Positions 9,824 to 19,726 of a stretch of DNA of 64,000 nt are shown here, one piece after another. Numbering within the stretch: position 1 is the stretch's first letter; each line of letters begins with the position of its first letter. The stretch comes from Gordonia sediminis (lineage in GTDB: Bacteria > Actinomycetota > Actinomycetes > Mycobacteriales > Mycobacteriaceae): positions 1,054,001 through 1,118,000 of the forward strand of contig RZUM01000002.1 of NCBI GenBank assembly GCA_004193205.1. Reading direction: 5' to 3'. Below the pieces are notes generated by a model. The model ran no database searches. It saw nothing but the letters and a program-made list of their open reading frames with translations, and was not told the origin of the DNA. The position numbers and the translations under genes were made by a program.

Positions 9824-9956
9824 CTTTCCTCGGGGACGTTCACCGAGGCCGACTCCGCAAAGAGCCCAAGTTGACTGTCCTGGTGCGATTGTCGGCGAAT
9901 TCGCTGGTATCCCCGGACCGTCCGGCGCACGATGGGGGTGGCATGAGGAGGCCGCC

Positions 9957-12257
9957 ATGACGCAAACCGACACGACACAGACCACGACGGCGACGAACTT
10001 GCGCGATCAGGTACAGGACTTCACCCAACTGCGGCTCACCGACGCCGAGGAGGCCGGCGGCAAGGGCGCCAATCTCGGCGAGATGGTGGCGGCGGGGCTG
10101 CCGGTGCCACCCGGGTTCGTCCTGCTGCGTGATTGCTACCGCTACTCGATGCAGGCCGGCGGTGTCGCCGAGGAGCTCGCCGAGATGCACCGCGACGCGC
10201 TCACCACGGTCGCCGACACCGAGAAGTTGACCGAGATGTGCGCTGGGTTGCAGGAACTCGTCGCCAAGACGGGAGTCGCCGCAGAGGTCCGCACCGAACT
10301 CCTCGACGCCTATCACCGACTCGGCGACGACGTGCCGGTCGCGGTGCGTTCGTCGGCGACCGGCGAGGACGGACGCGACGCGTCCTTCGCCGGGATGAAC
10401 GCGACGCTGACCAACGTGACCGGCGACGACGAACTCGTCGACGCGGTCACCAAGTGCTGGATGTCGCTGTTCGGTCCGCGCGTGGTCGCCTACCGCGCCA
10501 GTCGCGGCTTCACCGACGTCCCCGCGATGGCGGTGGTCATCCAGCAGATGGTGGCCTCCGACAAGGCCGGCGTCGCGTTCACCGCCGACCCGTCCACCGG
10601 CGCGCGCGACCGGATCGCGATCGAGGGGGCGCTCGGTCTCGGCGAGGTCGTGGTGTCGGGGATGGTGCAGCCCGACACCTACATCGTCCGCAAGGACGAC
10701 CTGTCGGTGCTCGACACCCGTATCGGACACCAGGATTTCCGGATCGTCCGCGGCCCGGACGGTCAGGATCTGACCCAGAACCTCGACGACGACCTCGCCG
10801 ACGCCCGCGTCCTCGACGACGAACCGCTGCACCGGGTGGCCGAACTCGCCGTGGCGGTCGAGGACCATTACGGCATCCCGCAGGACCTGGAATGGGCGAT
10901 CGACCCCGAAGGGACAACCTGGCTGGTCCAGGCCCGCCCGATCACCACCCTCGGTGCCACCAGCGCCGCCCCCGGCACGATCATCGCGCGCGGGTTGTCG
11001 GCCGCGCCCGGCACGGCGACCGGCTCGGTGCGCATCCTCACGTCGCCGTCCGACGGCAGCACCCTGGTCGACGGTGAGGTGCTCGTGGCGCCGATGACCA
11101 ACCCCGACTGGTTGCCCACCCTGCGGCGCGCGTCGGCGATCGTGACCGACGCGGGCGGTATGACCTGTCACGCCGCCATCGTCGCGCGGGAGTTGGGCGT
11201 GCCCTGCATCGTCGGCGCCCGGTCGGCCACCTCGGATCTGGTGACCGGCGAGCTCGTCACCGTCGACGGGACGCACGGTGTGGTGCGCGCCGGCTCGGTG
11301 GCCTCGCCCACGGTGACCACGCCGGTCACCGCGACCGCGACCGCAGTGGCGGCCGAGGTGACCGGGACGAAGATCTACGTCAACATCGGGATGCCCGAGA
11401 CCGCCGAAGCCATCGCCGCGCGCGATGTCGACGGCGTCGGCCTGCTCCGCGCGGAGCTGATCCTCACCGGTGCCCTCGGTGGCCGTCACCCGCACGACCT
11501 CATCGTCAAGGGGGAGAGTGAGCAACTGGTCCAGGCGCTCGTCGATTCGGTGGGTCAGGTCGCGTCCGCGTTCGGGCCGCGACCGGTGATCTACCGGACC
11601 ACCGACTTCCGCAGCAACGAGTTCCGGAAGCTGCAGGGCGGCGAGGATTACGAGCCCGAGGAGCACAACCCGATGATCGGGTACCGGGGCTGCTTCCGGT
11701 ACATCAAGGATCCGGAACTGTTCAAGCTGGAGCTAGAAGCCCTCGCCCGGATTCGCGAGAGCTCGCCGAACCTGGGTGTGATGATCCCGTTCGTGCGCAC
11801 CAAATGGGAACTGGAGGAATGCCTTTCGCTCATCGACGACAGTCGCCTGGGTAGGCAGCGCGGTCTGCACCGGTGGATCATGGCCGAGGTGCCCTCGGTC
11901 GTGCACTGGCTGCCCGAGTATGTGGGGATGGGAGTCGACGGTGTGTCGATCGGCAGCAACGACCTGACCCAGCTGATGCTCGGCGTCGACCGCGACTCCG
12001 AGATCTGCGCGGAGGTGTTCGACGAATCCGACGAGGCCGTGATGGATGCGATCGCGCAGATCATCTCGACCGGCCGACGGCTCGGGATCACCACCTCGCT
12101 GTGCGGGCAGGCACCGTCGTACAAGCCGGAGTTCGCTCAGCACCTGGTGTCGTTGGGCATCACATCGATCTCGGTGAACCCCGACTCCATCGAGAAGGCA
12201 CGGCATTCGGTGGCCGCTGCGGAACGTCGTCTGCTGATCGAGGCCACCCGACGATAG
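9957..12257 (+). CDS. ppsA: Phosphoenolpyruvate synthase
   Basis: A 766-residue enzyme that converts pyruvate, ATP and water to PEP, AMP and phosphate, feeding gluconeogenesis. All three parts are present: the N-terminal ATP-grasp pyruvate/ATP domain ([21 protein letters not shown] at the start; [11 protein letters not shown]), the swivelling phosphohistidine domain with [15 protein letters not shown] (His near residue 405), and the C-terminal PEP-binding barrel ([19 protein letters not shown]). The length is within the family range. AGGAGG precedes the ATG. It is divergent from the Rv2030c-like gene with a DosR-like box between, which suggests induction under low oxygen or stress. Confidence 0.93.
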   Translation: MTQTDTTQTTTATNLRDQVQDFTQLRLTDAEEAGGKGANLGEMVAAGLPVPPGFVLLRDCYRYSMQAGGVAEELAEMHRDALTTVADTEKLTEMCAGLQELVAKTGVAAEVRTELLDAYHRLGDDVPVAVRSSATGEDGRDASFAGMNATLTNVTGDDELVDAVTKCWMSLFGPRVVAYRASRGFTDVPAMAVVIQQMVASDKAGVAFTADPSTGARDRIAIEGALGLGEVVVSGMVQPDTYIVRKDDLSVLDTRIGHQDFRIVRGPDGQDLTQNLDDDLADARVLDDEPLHRVAELAVAVEDHYGIPQDLEWAIDPEGTTWLVQARPITTLGATSAAPGTIIARGLSAAPGTATGSVRILTSPSDGSTLVDGEVLVAPMTNPDWLPTLRRASAIVTDAGGMTCHAAIVARELGVPCIVGARSATSDLVTGELVTVDGTHGVVRAGSVASPTVTTPVTATATAVAAEVTGTKIYVNIGMPETAEAIAARDVDGVGLLRAELILTGALGGRHPHDLIVKGESEQLVQALVDSVGQVASAFGPRPVIYRTTDFRSNEFRKLQGGEDYEPEEHNPMIGYRGCFRYIKDPELFKLELEALARIRESSPNLGVMIPFVRTKWELEECLSLIDDSRLGRQRGLHRWIMAEVPSVVHWLPEYVGMGVDGVSIGSNDLTQLMLGVDRDSEICAEVFDESDEAVMDAIAQIISTGRRLGITTSLCGQAPSYKPEFAQHLVSLGITSISVNPDSIEKARHSVAAAERRLLIEATRR

Positions 12258-12299
12258 CGGTTTCGACGCCCCCGAACGGGACACAGCTAATCTCGATTC

Positions 12300-13172
12300 A
12301 TGCGATACGGGATCTGCATCCTGCCCGACCAACCGTGGCGACGGACGCGGGCGCTGTGGGAGCGGGCCGAGTCGATGGGCTTCGACCACGCCTGGACCTA
12401 CGACCACCTCGTGTGGGGAGGCCTTCCCGACTCCCAGTGGTTCTCGTGCATTCCGACACTGACCGCGGCGGCCGCCGTGACGTCCCGAATCCGGCTGGGC
12501 GCATTCGTGATCTCACCGAACTTCCGACATCCGGCCGCGCTGTCACGCGAGGTGCAAACGCTGTGCGACATATCCGAAGGCCGGCTTCTGGTGGGCCTCG
12601 GCGCCGGAGGAGCTCCGGATGACCGGATACTCGGACAGCCCACCGTCACGGCCCGTGAACGCGTCGACCGCCTGCAGGAGTTCGCGACGGTGCTCGACCG
12701 CACGCTGCGCGAGGATCACGTGAGTCTCGACGGCGACCACTACATCGTGCGCGACATGCGCCTCGCGGGCGGACCGGTCCGTGATCGCGTGCCGCTGATC
12801 CTGGCCGGGAACGGTCCCCGCTCGGTGCGGTTCGCCGCGCGTCGCGGCGATGGCTGGGTCACGACGGGTTCGCGGGCGGAGGATCTGGATGAATGGTTCG
12901 CCGGAGTCGCCCGGAACGTCGAGATTCTCTCGGAGACGCTCGCAGAACGTCCCGACTCGGCGGGGTTTGCCCGGTACCTGAATCTCGACTCGTCGCCACG
13001 GAACTCGTTGGAAAGCATCGAACTCTTCGATGAGATGGTGGGGCGGGCCTCCGCACTCGGATTCACCGATGTCATCGTGCATTGGCCCCGGGCGGTCGAG
13101 CCCTACCGCGCTTCCGAGGAGGTACTCGACGCGGTGGTGTCCGGCCGGCTCGCGTCGCGAACCGGCGGATGA
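12300..13172 (+). CDS. LLM class flavin-dependent oxidoreductase (luciferase-like)
   Basis: A 290-residue TIM-barrel oxidoreductase of the luciferase-like monooxygenase superfamily, which use FMN or coenzyme F420. The N-terminal strand and WTYDHL motif, the LGAFVISPNFRHPAALSREV segment and GRLLVGLGAGG are typical, as is VPLILAGNGPRSVRFAARRGDGW in the second half. In actinobacteria most such proteins of this size use F420, but the cofactor cannot be proved from the sequence. No strong ribosome site precedes the ATG. It stands 42 bp downstream of ppsA on the same strand and may be co-transcribed. Substrate unknown. Confidence 0.85.
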   Translation: MRYGICILPDQPWRRTRALWERAESMGFDHAWTYDHLVWGGLPDSQWFSCIPTLTAAAAVTSRIRLGAFVISPNFRHPAALSREVQTLCDISEGRLLVGLGAGGAPDDRILGQPTVTARERVDRLQEFATVLDRTLREDHVSLDGDHYIVRDMRLAGGPVRDRVPLILAGNGPRSVRFAARRGDGWVTTGSRAEDLDEWFAGVARNVEILSETLAERPDSAGFARYLNLDSSPRNSLESIELFDEMVGRASALGFTDVIVHWPRAVEPYRASEEVLDAVVSGRLASRTGG

Positions 13173-13213
13173 CAGCTACTTCCCCACCGTCGACGAGTGG
13201 TTAGGCTGGTGCC

Positions 13214-14518
13214 GTGAGTGCACGCGCAGGCATCGTCGTCACCGGCACCGAGGTGCTGACCGGTCGGGTCAGCGACCGCAACGGTCCGTGGGTGGCCGAA
13301 CGTCTCCTCGATCTCGGCGTCGACGTCGCACACATCACCATCTGCGGCGATCGTCCCGACGACCTGGCCGCGCAGCTGCGCTTCCTCGCCGACGAGGGGG
13401 TGGACCTCATCGTCACGACCGGTGGCCTGGGCCCCACCGCCGACGACCTCACCGTCGCCACCGTCGCCGAGTTCTGCGGACGTGACCTGCGCCTCGACAC
13501 CGACATGGAGGTCCGCATCGCCGACATCATTCGGGCATGGCAACGTCGGCGTGGCGGCGACCCGGATTCGGCCCCGATGCTGGCGGGTATCCGCAAGCAG
13601 GCGATGGTCCCCGCCGGGGCCCGACCGATCCCGCCCGTCGGCACTGCGCCGGGGGTCGTGGTGCCCACGGCCGGCGCGGAGTCCGGTCGGACCGCGATCC
13701 CGGCGATCCTGGTCCTGCCCGGTCCGCCCGCAGAACTGCGGGGCATGTGGTCGGCAGCGATGGCGGCTCCCGCTGTGCTCGACGCCCTGGCCCGTCGGGA
13801 ACAGTTGCGGCACGAGACGATTCGCGCCTACGGCCTGTCCGAGGCCGACCTCGCCGAAACCCTGCGCACCGCCGAAGCGACGGTATCCGGGTTCGGCGAC
13901 CTCGAGATCACCACCTGCCTGCGCAACGGTGAGGTGGAGATCGACACGCGCTACCCGCACACCGCCGATCCCGCCTACACCGACCTCGCCGCGCTGCTCG
14001 TCGAACACCATGCGCACCAGATCTTCTCGACCGACGGCGCGACGATCGACGATCAGATCGCCGCCGCCCTGTCGGGCCGTCTGATCGCCACCGCCGAATC
14101 CTGCACCGGCGGACTGATCGCGGCCCGGCTGACCAACCGTCCAGGGTCGTCTGCCTACCTCGTCGGCGGGGTCACCGCCTACGCCAACGAGATCAAGACC
14201 GCGCTCCTCGACGTGCCCGCCGACCTCATCGCCACGCACGGCGCGGTCTCCGAACAGGTTGCGGTGGCGATGGCCGAGGGAGCCATGCACCGACTCGGAG
14301 CCGACACCGCGGTCTCCACCACCGGCATCGCCGGCCCCGGCGGCGGCTCCGACGAGAAGCCGGTCGGCACCGTGTGTTTCGGGGTGGCGATCGCCGGCCG
14401 GCCCACTGTGACCCGGACCCGGGTATTCCCCGGTGACCGCGCGACGGTGCGCACCTTGGCCACCACCGCCGCACTGCATCTGCTCTCCGAGATCCTCGCC
14501 GACGCGGCCGACCGCTGA
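13214..14518 (+). CDS. cinA: CinA family protein (nicotinamide-nucleotide amidase)
   Basis: A 434-residue housekeeping enzyme of pyridine nucleotide salvage. The N-terminal half is the molybdopterin-binding-like domain ([41 protein letters not shown]). The C-terminal ~165 residues are the amidase that deamidates NMN, with the active-site Ser in [16 protein letters not shown] and the loop [17 protein letters not shown]. Start is GTG. A TAGGCT box ends seven bases before it and no Shine-Dalgarno sequence is visible, so the transcript may be leaderless, as is common in this group. It is a separate unit from the LLM gene upstream. Confidence 0.92.
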   Translation: MSARAGIVVTGTEVLTGRVSDRNGPWVAERLLDLGVDVAHITICGDRPDDLAAQLRFLADEGVDLIVTTGGLGPTADDLTVATVAEFCGRDLRLDTDMEVRIADIIRAWQRRRGGDPDSAPMLAGIRKQAMVPAGARPIPPVGTAPGVVVPTAGAESGRTAIPAILVLPGPPAELRGMWSAAMAAPAVLDALARREQLRHETIRAYGLSEADLAETLRTAEATVSGFGDLEITTCLRNGEVEIDTRYPHTADPAYTDLAALLVEHHAHQIFSTDGATIDDQIAAALSGRLIATAESCTGGLIAARLTNRPGSSAYLVGGVTAYANEIKTALLDVPADLIATHGAVSEQVAVAMAEGAMHRLGADTAVSTTGIAGPGGGSDEKPVGTVCFGVAIAGRPTVTRTRVFPGDRATVRTLATTAALHLLSEILADAADR

Positions 14519-14525
14519 GGTTCGT

Positions 14526-14549
14526 GGCCTCAACTGTCGAGTTGTGGCC
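14526..14549 (+). terminator. Candidate terminator after cinA
   Basis: GGCC-T-CAAC and GTTG-T-GGCC pair around a 6-nt loop with one T-T mismatch, directly behind the cinA stop codon, followed by a pyrimidine-rich stretch. A moderate hairpin, not a classic poly-T terminator. Confidence 0.4.
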
Positions 14550-14592
14550 CCTTCTGTTCTGTCGCACCGATCCGTGACGTCCTAGTTTTACA

Positions 14593-14606
14593 GTGACCGA
14601 GGTCAC
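14593..14606. promoter_or_regulatory. CRP-like palindrome upstream of esterase-BVMO operon
   Basis: GTGACCGAGGTCAC fits GTGA-N6-TCAC, the core of CRP/GlxR sites, and is flanked by A on both sides. It ends 43 bp before the esterase start. The match is by eye; six-base arms are fully complementary. Confidence 0.42.
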
Positions 14607-14648
14607 ATAGGCATGGGGCCGATCGATCGATGAGGCAAGGAGAAACAG

Positions 14649-15635
14649 ATGCCATTGGAGCCTGTGTCACAGGCGGTGCTCGCGGAACTCGCCGAGAAAC
14701 GCCAACCCCCGATCAGCGAGCAGACGCCCGCGCTGGCCCGGATGATGGGTCCGATCTTCTCCGGGATGAGCGGGCCCGGCCCGGAGGTCGCATCGGTGCA
14801 GAATCTGAAGCTCGAGGGGACCGACGGCGGGTCGTTCAACGTGCGGGTCCTCAAACCCGCGGGAGAACCCGAGGCGGTGATCGTCTTCTTCCACGGAGGC
14901 GGCTGGGTCCTCGCCGACATCGATTTCCAATACGACCACGTGGGAAGGGATCTGGCGAACCGAACGAACTCGACGGTCGTGCTGGTCAACTACCGCAAGG
15001 CTCCCGAGTTCCGGTTCCCCACCGCCATCGAGGACAGCTACATCGGCCTGTGCTGGGCCGCCGAGCACGCCTCAGAGTTCGCGGTGGCCGGCGCACCTCT
15101 CATCGTCGCCGGTGACAGCGCCGGCGGCAACATCGCCGCGGTGATGACCCAGTGGGCACGGGACCGTCAGGGACCGCACATCGACCACCAGGTGTTGGTC
15201 TACCCGGTCACCGACTGCGACTTCGACACCCCGTCGTATGTGGCGGCGGAGAACCAACTGCTACTCAACCGCGACACCATGATCTGGTTCTGGAACCACT
15301 ACCTACCCGACCCGAACGCCCGAACCAGCCCGGATGCGTCCCCCCTGCGCGCGGCCGATCTCGCCGGCCTGCCTCCCGCACTCGTGTATGTGTCCGAGTT
15401 CGACCCACTTCACGACGAAGGGGTCGCCTATGCCCGCGCGCTCGAATCCGCCGGTGTCCCGGTGACCTTGGCGGAAGCCGAGGGACAAATGCACATCTGG
15501 TTCCAGATGGCGAACATCCTGCCCGGCTATCAGATCGGGATGCAGGTCGTCGCCGACCACATCCGCGACGCCATCGCCGACGACCGCGGGCAGGGCTCGC
15601 ACACCCCGCAAGCAAAGGAGACCAGCAATGCCTGA
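14649..15635 (+). CDS. Alpha/beta hydrolase (HSL/LipR-like esterase)
   Basis: A 328-residue carboxylesterase of the hormone-sensitive-lipase family. The oxyanion motif HGGGW is near residue 82, the nucleophile Ser is in GDSAGG near residue 157, and Asp (EFDPLHDEG) and His (EGQMHIW) complete the triad near the C-terminus. No signal peptide, so it is cytosolic. It overlaps the monooxygenase gene by 8 bp, which implies translational coupling. The pairing fits hydrolysis of the ester made by the Baeyer-Villiger enzyme, as proposed for LipR beside MymA in mycobacteria. The ribosome site is AAGGAGAAA. Confidence 0.9.
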   Translation: MPLEPVSQAVLAELAEKRQPPISEQTPALARMMGPIFSGMSGPGPEVASVQNLKLEGTDGGSFNVRVLKPAGEPEAVIVFFHGGGWVLADIDFQYDHVGRDLANRTNSTVVLVNYRKAPEFRFPTAIEDSYIGLCWAAEHASEFAVAGAPLIVAGDSAGGNIAAVMTQWARDRQGPHIDHQVLVYPVTDCDFDTPSYVAAENQLLLNRDTMIWFWNHYLPDPNARTSPDASPLRAADLAGLPPALVYVSEFDPLHDEGVAYARALESAGVPVTLAEAEGQMHIWFQMANILPGYQIGMQVVADHIRDAIADDRGQGSHTPQAKETSNA

Positions 15636-17214
15636 TCGTGACGCCGTCATCATCGGCGCCGGGTTCTCCGGCCTCTATCAACTCCACAAACTGCGCGAGC
15701 TCGGCTTCGACGCGCACGTCATCGAGGCCGGCCCCGAGGTCGGCGGCACCTGGTACTGGAACCGTTACCCCGGCGCCCGCTGCGACATCGAATCCATCGG
15801 CTACTCCTACTCGTTCGACTCCGACCTGCAGCAGTCCTGGAACTGGACCGAGCGATATTCGGCCCAGCCGGAGTTGCTGGCCTACCTCAAACATGTGGCC
15901 GATCGGTTCGACCTGCGCCGCGACATCTCGTTCGACACGCGCGTGGCATCGATGGTGTTCGACGACACTTCGAATGAGTGGGCGGTGACGACCGATAGCG
16001 GCGAGCAGATCACCGCCCGATTCGTGATCGCCGCGACCGGATGCCTCTCGAAGCCGCTCGTCCCGACGTTCGAGGGACTCGACGACTTCGCCGGCGACGT
16101 CTACTGGACCTGGGACTGGCCCGAGGAGGGCGTGGATCTGTCGGGCAAGCGCGTTGCCGTGATCGGCACCGGTTCCTCGGGCCTGCAGACGATCACCGCG
16201 ATCGCACCGGAGGTCGGTGAGCTGACGGTCTTCCAGCGCACGCCCTGCTATGCGGTACCGGCCCAGAACCGTTCCATCGCAGAGGAACTGGCCGAACTGA
16301 AGACCCACTACGAGGAGTTCCGCGAGGAGAGCCGCAATTCCGTCGGCGGTATCCCCTGCGACGACGAGCTGCCACCGTTCTTCGAAGACCTCGACGATGC
16401 CGGGATCCGGGGTGAACTGGAACGACGCTGGGACGACGGCGGTCTGTGTTACCAGCAGTCGTTCCGGGATCTGCTACAGAGCAAGGAGGCCAACGACCGG
16501 GCGGCCGATTATGCCCGCAATCGGATCAAGCTGAAGGTGCACGACCCCGCGGTCGCGGAGATGTTGACGCCGCGCTCGTATCCGATCGCCGCCAAGCGGA
16601 TGTGTGTCGACACCGGCTATTACGAGGTCTACAACCGGCCCAATGTCACCCTGATCGACGTCAACGAGCACCCGATCCGGCGGATGACCGAGCACGGAAT
16701 CCTCTCCGGCGATGACAAACTCGAGTTCGATGTGATCATCCTGGCAACGGGTTTCGATGCGATGACCGGCGCGCTGGATGCGATCGACATCCGTCACGGC
16801 GAGCAGACCCTGCGTGACAAGTGGGCCGACGGTCCGCGCACCTATCTGGGACTGATGTCGGCGGGTTTCCCGAATCTGTTCACCGTGACCGGACCACAGA
16901 GTCCGTCGGTGCTGTCGAACATGGTGACCTCCATCGAGTATCACGTGGAGTGGATCTCGGCGGCGATGGCACACCTCCGTGATCATGGATGCACCCGCAT
17001 CCAAGCCGAGGTCGCCGCCGAGGACAACTGGGTCAACACAACCAACGACGCCGCCGACATGACCCTGCTGCCCCAGGCCGCGTCGTGGTACATGGGTGCG
17101 AATGTCCCCGGCAAACGTCGCGCCGTCCTGCCGTTCGTCGGAGGTGTCGACGTGTACAAGCAGATCGGTGACGGGATCGCGATCTCCAACTATCACGGAT
17201 TCGAAATCTCCTGA
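15628..17214 (+). CDS. Baeyer-Villiger-type flavin monooxygenase
   Basis: A 528-residue FAD/NADPH enzyme predicted to insert oxygen into a ketone to give an ester or lactone. FAD motif VIIGAGFSGLYQLHKL is at the N-terminus and NADPH motif VIGTGSSGLQT near residue 178. Between them the BVMO fingerprint FxGxxxHxxxWP reads FAGDVYWTWDWP (residues 154-165), with Trp in place of the usual His. The ATG context (TACTGG codons) was checked in the nucleotides. The conserved GFDAMTGA and the C-terminal NMV/WIS region are of the cyclohexanone/phenylacetone type rather than the EthA type. It is coupled to the esterase gene upstream; substrate unknown. Confidence 0.92.
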   Translation: MPDRDAVIIGAGFSGLYQLHKLRELGFDAHVIEAGPEVGGTWYWNRYPGARCDIESIGYSYSFDSDLQQSWNWTERYSAQPELLAYLKHVADRFDLRRDISFDTRVASMVFDDTSNEWAVTTDSGEQITARFVIAATGCLSKPLVPTFEGLDDFAGDVYWTWDWPEEGVDLSGKRVAVIGTGSSGLQTITAIAPEVGELTVFQRTPCYAVPAQNRSIAEELAELKTHYEEFREESRNSVGGIPCDDELPPFFEDLDDAGIRGELERRWDDGGLCYQQSFRDLLQSKEANDRAADYARNRIKLKVHDPAVAEMLTPRSYPIAAKRMCVDTGYYEVYNRPNVTLIDVNEHPIRRMTEHGILSGDDKLEFDVIILATGFDAMTGALDAIDIRHGEQTLRDKWADGPRTYLGLMSAGFPNLFTVTGPQSPSVLSNMVTSIEYHVEWISAAMAHLRDHGCTRIQAEVAAEDNWVNTTNDAADMTLLPQAASWYMGANVPGKRRAVLPFVGGVDVYKQIGDGIAISNYHGFEIS

Positions 17215-17226
17215 GCGAGAAGACGA

Positions 17227-17262
17227 CCGGCCCTGAAACTGGGTGTGAGGTTTCAGGGCCGG
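17227..17262. terminator. Bidirectional hairpin terminator
   Basis: A perfect 13-bp stem (CCGGCCCTGAAAC paired with its complement) encloses a 10-nt loop. It sits between the convergent monooxygenase and AraC regulator genes, so it can serve both. No T-tract follows. Confidence 0.75.
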
Positions 17263-17272
17263 GCGCGCCTGG

Positions 17273-18373
17273 TCAGCTCGTGCCCTTCCCCCAGCGCCGC
17301 ATGGCCCGCGAGAAGCTCGACCAGTCGCGGTATCCGAGACGCTCGGCGATCTGCGAGCGCGGCATCGTCGTGTCGCGGATGAGGTCGTGGGCCAGTCCAC
17401 GACGCACGTCGTCGTGGATCGCCCGATACGACGTGCCCTCCCGGGTGAGGCTGCGCCGCAGGGTGCGCGCCGAGTAGTGCAGATCCGCCGCACACTCCTC
17501 GAGAGTGCGGTCCAGCGAGTCCTGTGCGAGCAGATAGGCACGGACCTGACCGGCGATCCCGTTGGCGTGCAACCGTTCTGACCGGAGTCGCTCGCAGTGC
17601 TCGATGATCACCGACTCCGTGTGCGGACTCGCCATCGGCAGCGCCATGTCGAGATAGTCGCGGTCGAAGATCAGCTCGCTGCGTTCGCGTCCGAAACTGA
17701 CCGGCACCCCGAAGACCTCTTGGTAGGTGGACAACGCGGCGTCAGATCCGAGGTCGTGGGCGAATCGCACCTCCCGGAGCGGTGCGACGGCGCGGCCGGC
17801 GAACAGCTCGCGCTGCATCTGCACGCTCGCGCTGAGGTCACGCTCGATCACGAACGACGCGATGTCGTCGGGTACGCCGATCGTGTGCGCCGACAACGAC
17901 CACCGATCGTCGGCGATCAGTTCACCGGTCATCGTCGCGAACGCGAACGTCAGCGGCGAGTAGCGCAATCCGCTGCGCACCATGTCGGCGACGAGCCCGC
18001 ATGCCTGCAGCAGGTATCCGTAGTAGCCGTACGCGGTCAGGTGGTACTGGAGACCGATCTGGGCCCCGATACCCGGTCGGTTGTCCATCGCGGCGAGCAG
18101 GTTACGGATCACCGCGATCTCCTGCTGCGCCGCGATCAGCGTGTCGGTGTCGACGAGCGACGCGGCATCCAGGCCGGTGCCGTCGAGCAACAACGACGAC
18201 GGACACCCGTGCTCCGCCGCCCACTGGCAGATGATGGCGATGCTGACCGTGGTCCTCGGGTGGTCCCACGGGTCGCTCATCTGCGCGAAAATCGTCTGCG
18301 AAGGCTCCCCGAGCACGTCCCCGTCCGTTTCGGCGACTACCGACACACGCTTGTCCTCTCTGCCGCGCGACAC
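17273..18373 (-). CDS. AraC family transcriptional regulator (VirS-like)
   Basis: A 366-residue regulator with an N-terminal arabinose-operon-regulator-type domain (from about residue 40) and a C-terminal AraC double helix-turn-helix (ECAADLHYSARTLRRSLTREGTSYRAI ... IAERLGYRDWSSFSRAMRRW). The arrangement beside a BVMO, an esterase and an AdhD-type dehydrogenase recalls VirS, which activates the mymA operon in M. tuberculosis. The start is uncertain: a GTG at 18373 has AGGGGA close by, while an ATG at 18280 would give 335 residues, nearer to VirS (340). It is transcribed away from the dehydrogenase genes and towards the monooxygenase gene. Confidence 0.88.
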   Translation of the reverse strand: MSRGREDKRVSVVAETDGDVLGEPSQTIFAQMSDPWDHPRTTVSIAIICQWAAEHGCPSSLLLDGTGLDAASLVDTDTLIAAQQEIAVIRNLLAAMDNRPGIGAQIGLQYHLTAYGYYGYLLQACGLVADMVRSGLRYSPLTFAFATMTGELIADDRWSLSAHTIGVPDDIASFVIERDLSASVQMQRELFAGRAVAPLREVRFAHDLGSDAALSTYQEVFGVPVSFGRERSELIFDRDYLDMALPMASPHTESVIIEHCERLRSERLHANGIAGQVRAYLLAQDSLDRTLEECAADLHYSARTLRRSLTREGTSYRAIHDDVRRGLAHDLIRDTTMPRSQIAERLGYRDWSSFSRAMRRWGKGTS

Positions 18374-18549
18374 ATTCCCCTGTGAGGAGTATCACGCTCC
18401 GGCGAAGTTCCGGCAATGACTTGGTCGCGACGACTTCCGGCCGACGTCATCCGGGGACGACCGAGGTGGCCGCAATTGCGGCCCTTCTGGCCCCGAATGA
18501 CCTGTCGATCGGGCGCGCCGCGTCCATAGGCTCGGACCACGCCAACTCC

Positions 18550-18563
18550 GTGACTGACATCAC
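18550..18563. promoter_or_regulatory. CRP-like palindrome upstream of alcohol dehydrogenase
   Basis: GTGACTGACATCAC again fits GTGA-N6-TCAC and is followed by A. It ends 23 bp before the dehydrogenase ATG, close enough for a repressor or an overlapping transcription start. Same core as the site before the esterase gene, but a different centre. Confidence 0.4.
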
Positions 18564-18585
18564 AACCAAGACTACTGGAGGTCAG

Positions 18586-19713
18586 ATGAAGACAAAGGCA
18601 GCGATCCTCGAAGAGGTCGGCGGCGACTGGCAGCTCGCCGAGATCGACCTCGGCGATCCCACCGAGGGCGAGGTCCAGGTCAGGCTCGCCGCATCCGGGT
18701 TGTGTCACTCCGACGAGCACCTGAAGTCCGGGTCGAGTCCGGTCCCCTTCCTTCCGGTCCTCGGCGGTCACGAGGGCGCCGGTGTGATCACGAAGGTCGG
18801 CCCGGGCGTCACCGGGCTCGAAGAGGGCGATCACGTGGTCCTCGCCTTCATTCCCGCGTGCGGCACCTGCCCGTCCTGTGCCACCGGACTGCAGAACCTG
18901 TGCGATGAGGGTGCGGGGCTGCTCACCGGACAGGCGATCTCCGACAAGTCCTACCGCGTCACGCAGAACGGCCGGCCGGTCATCCAGATGTGCCTGCTCG
19001 GTACCTTCGCCCCGTACGTCACGGTCCATCAGGCGTCCGTGGTGAAGATCGAGAAGGACATCCCGCTCGACAAGGCCGCGCTGCTCGGCTGCGGCGTCTC
19101 CACAGGGTGGGGCTCGGCGACCGAGATCGGCGACACCGCGCCGGGCGAGACGGTCGTCGTCATGGGTGTGGGTGGCGTCGGCATCAACTCCGTGCAGGGT
19201 GCGGCGTTCGCCGGCGCGCGGTTCGTCGTCGCGATCGACCCGGTCGAGTTCAAGCAGAAGAAGGCCCTCGAATTCGGCGCGACCCATACCTACGGCTCGG
19301 TCGACGAGGCGCTCGCCGAACTCCCCGACCTGACCTGGGGACATATGGCCGACCTGGTGATCATCACGGTGGGCGAGATCAAGGGCGAGCACATCCAGCA
19401 GGCCTTGAGCATGACCGCCAAGGGCGGCCGCGTCGTCGTGACCGGCATGGGTGACGTCGCCCAGGCCACCGTCGACCTCAACCTGTTCGAACTGACCCTG
19501 CTGCAGAAGAAGGTCCAGGGCGCGATCTTCGGCGGTGTCGGCCCCCGCACCCAGATCCCCAAGCTGCTGAACCTGTATCGCTCGGGGCTGCTCAAGCTCG
19601 ACGAACTGGTCACCACGACCTACCGGCTCGAGGACATCAACCAGGGCTATCAGGACATGGCCGACGGCAAGAACCTTCGCGGCGTCGTCATCTACGGCGA
19701 CGAAGACTACTGA
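18586..19713 (+). CDS. Zinc alcohol dehydrogenase, NDMA-dependent (AdhD-like)
   Basis: A 375-residue medium-chain dehydrogenase. Catalytic zinc ligands are visible as Cys in [11 protein letters not shown] and His-Glu in GGHEGAG; the structural zinc site is [15 protein letters not shown]; the Rossmann loop is [12 protein letters not shown]. The sequence resembles the Rxyl_3153/AdhD group of nicotinoprotein-type alcohol dehydrogenases, which hold their NAD tightly and are tied to mycofactocin redox cycling; that link is family knowledge, and no mycofactocin genes are in the window. The ATG at 18586 follows GGAGG. It forms a two-gene unit with the aldehyde dehydrogenase (13 bp gap), giving oxidation of alcohol to acid. 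Confidence 0.9.
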   Translation: MKTKAAILEEVGGDWQLAEIDLGDPTEGEVQVRLAASGLCHSDEHLKSGSSPVPFLPVLGGHEGAGVITKVGPGVTGLEEGDHVVLAFIPACGTCPSCATGLQNLCDEGAGLLTGQAISDKSYRVTQNGRPVIQMCLLGTFAPYVTVHQASVVKIEKDIPLDKAALLGCGVSTGWGSATEIGDTAPGETVVVMGVGGVGINSVQGAAFAGARFVVAIDPVEFKQKKALEFGATHTYGSVDEALAELPDLTWGHMADLVIITVGEIKGEHIQQALSMTAKGGRVVVTGMGDVAQATVDLNLFELTLLQKKVQGAIFGGVGPRTQIPKLLNLYRSGLLKLDELVTTTYRLEDINQGYQDMADGKNLRGVVIYGDEDY

Positions 19714-19726
19714 GGAGACCACCACC

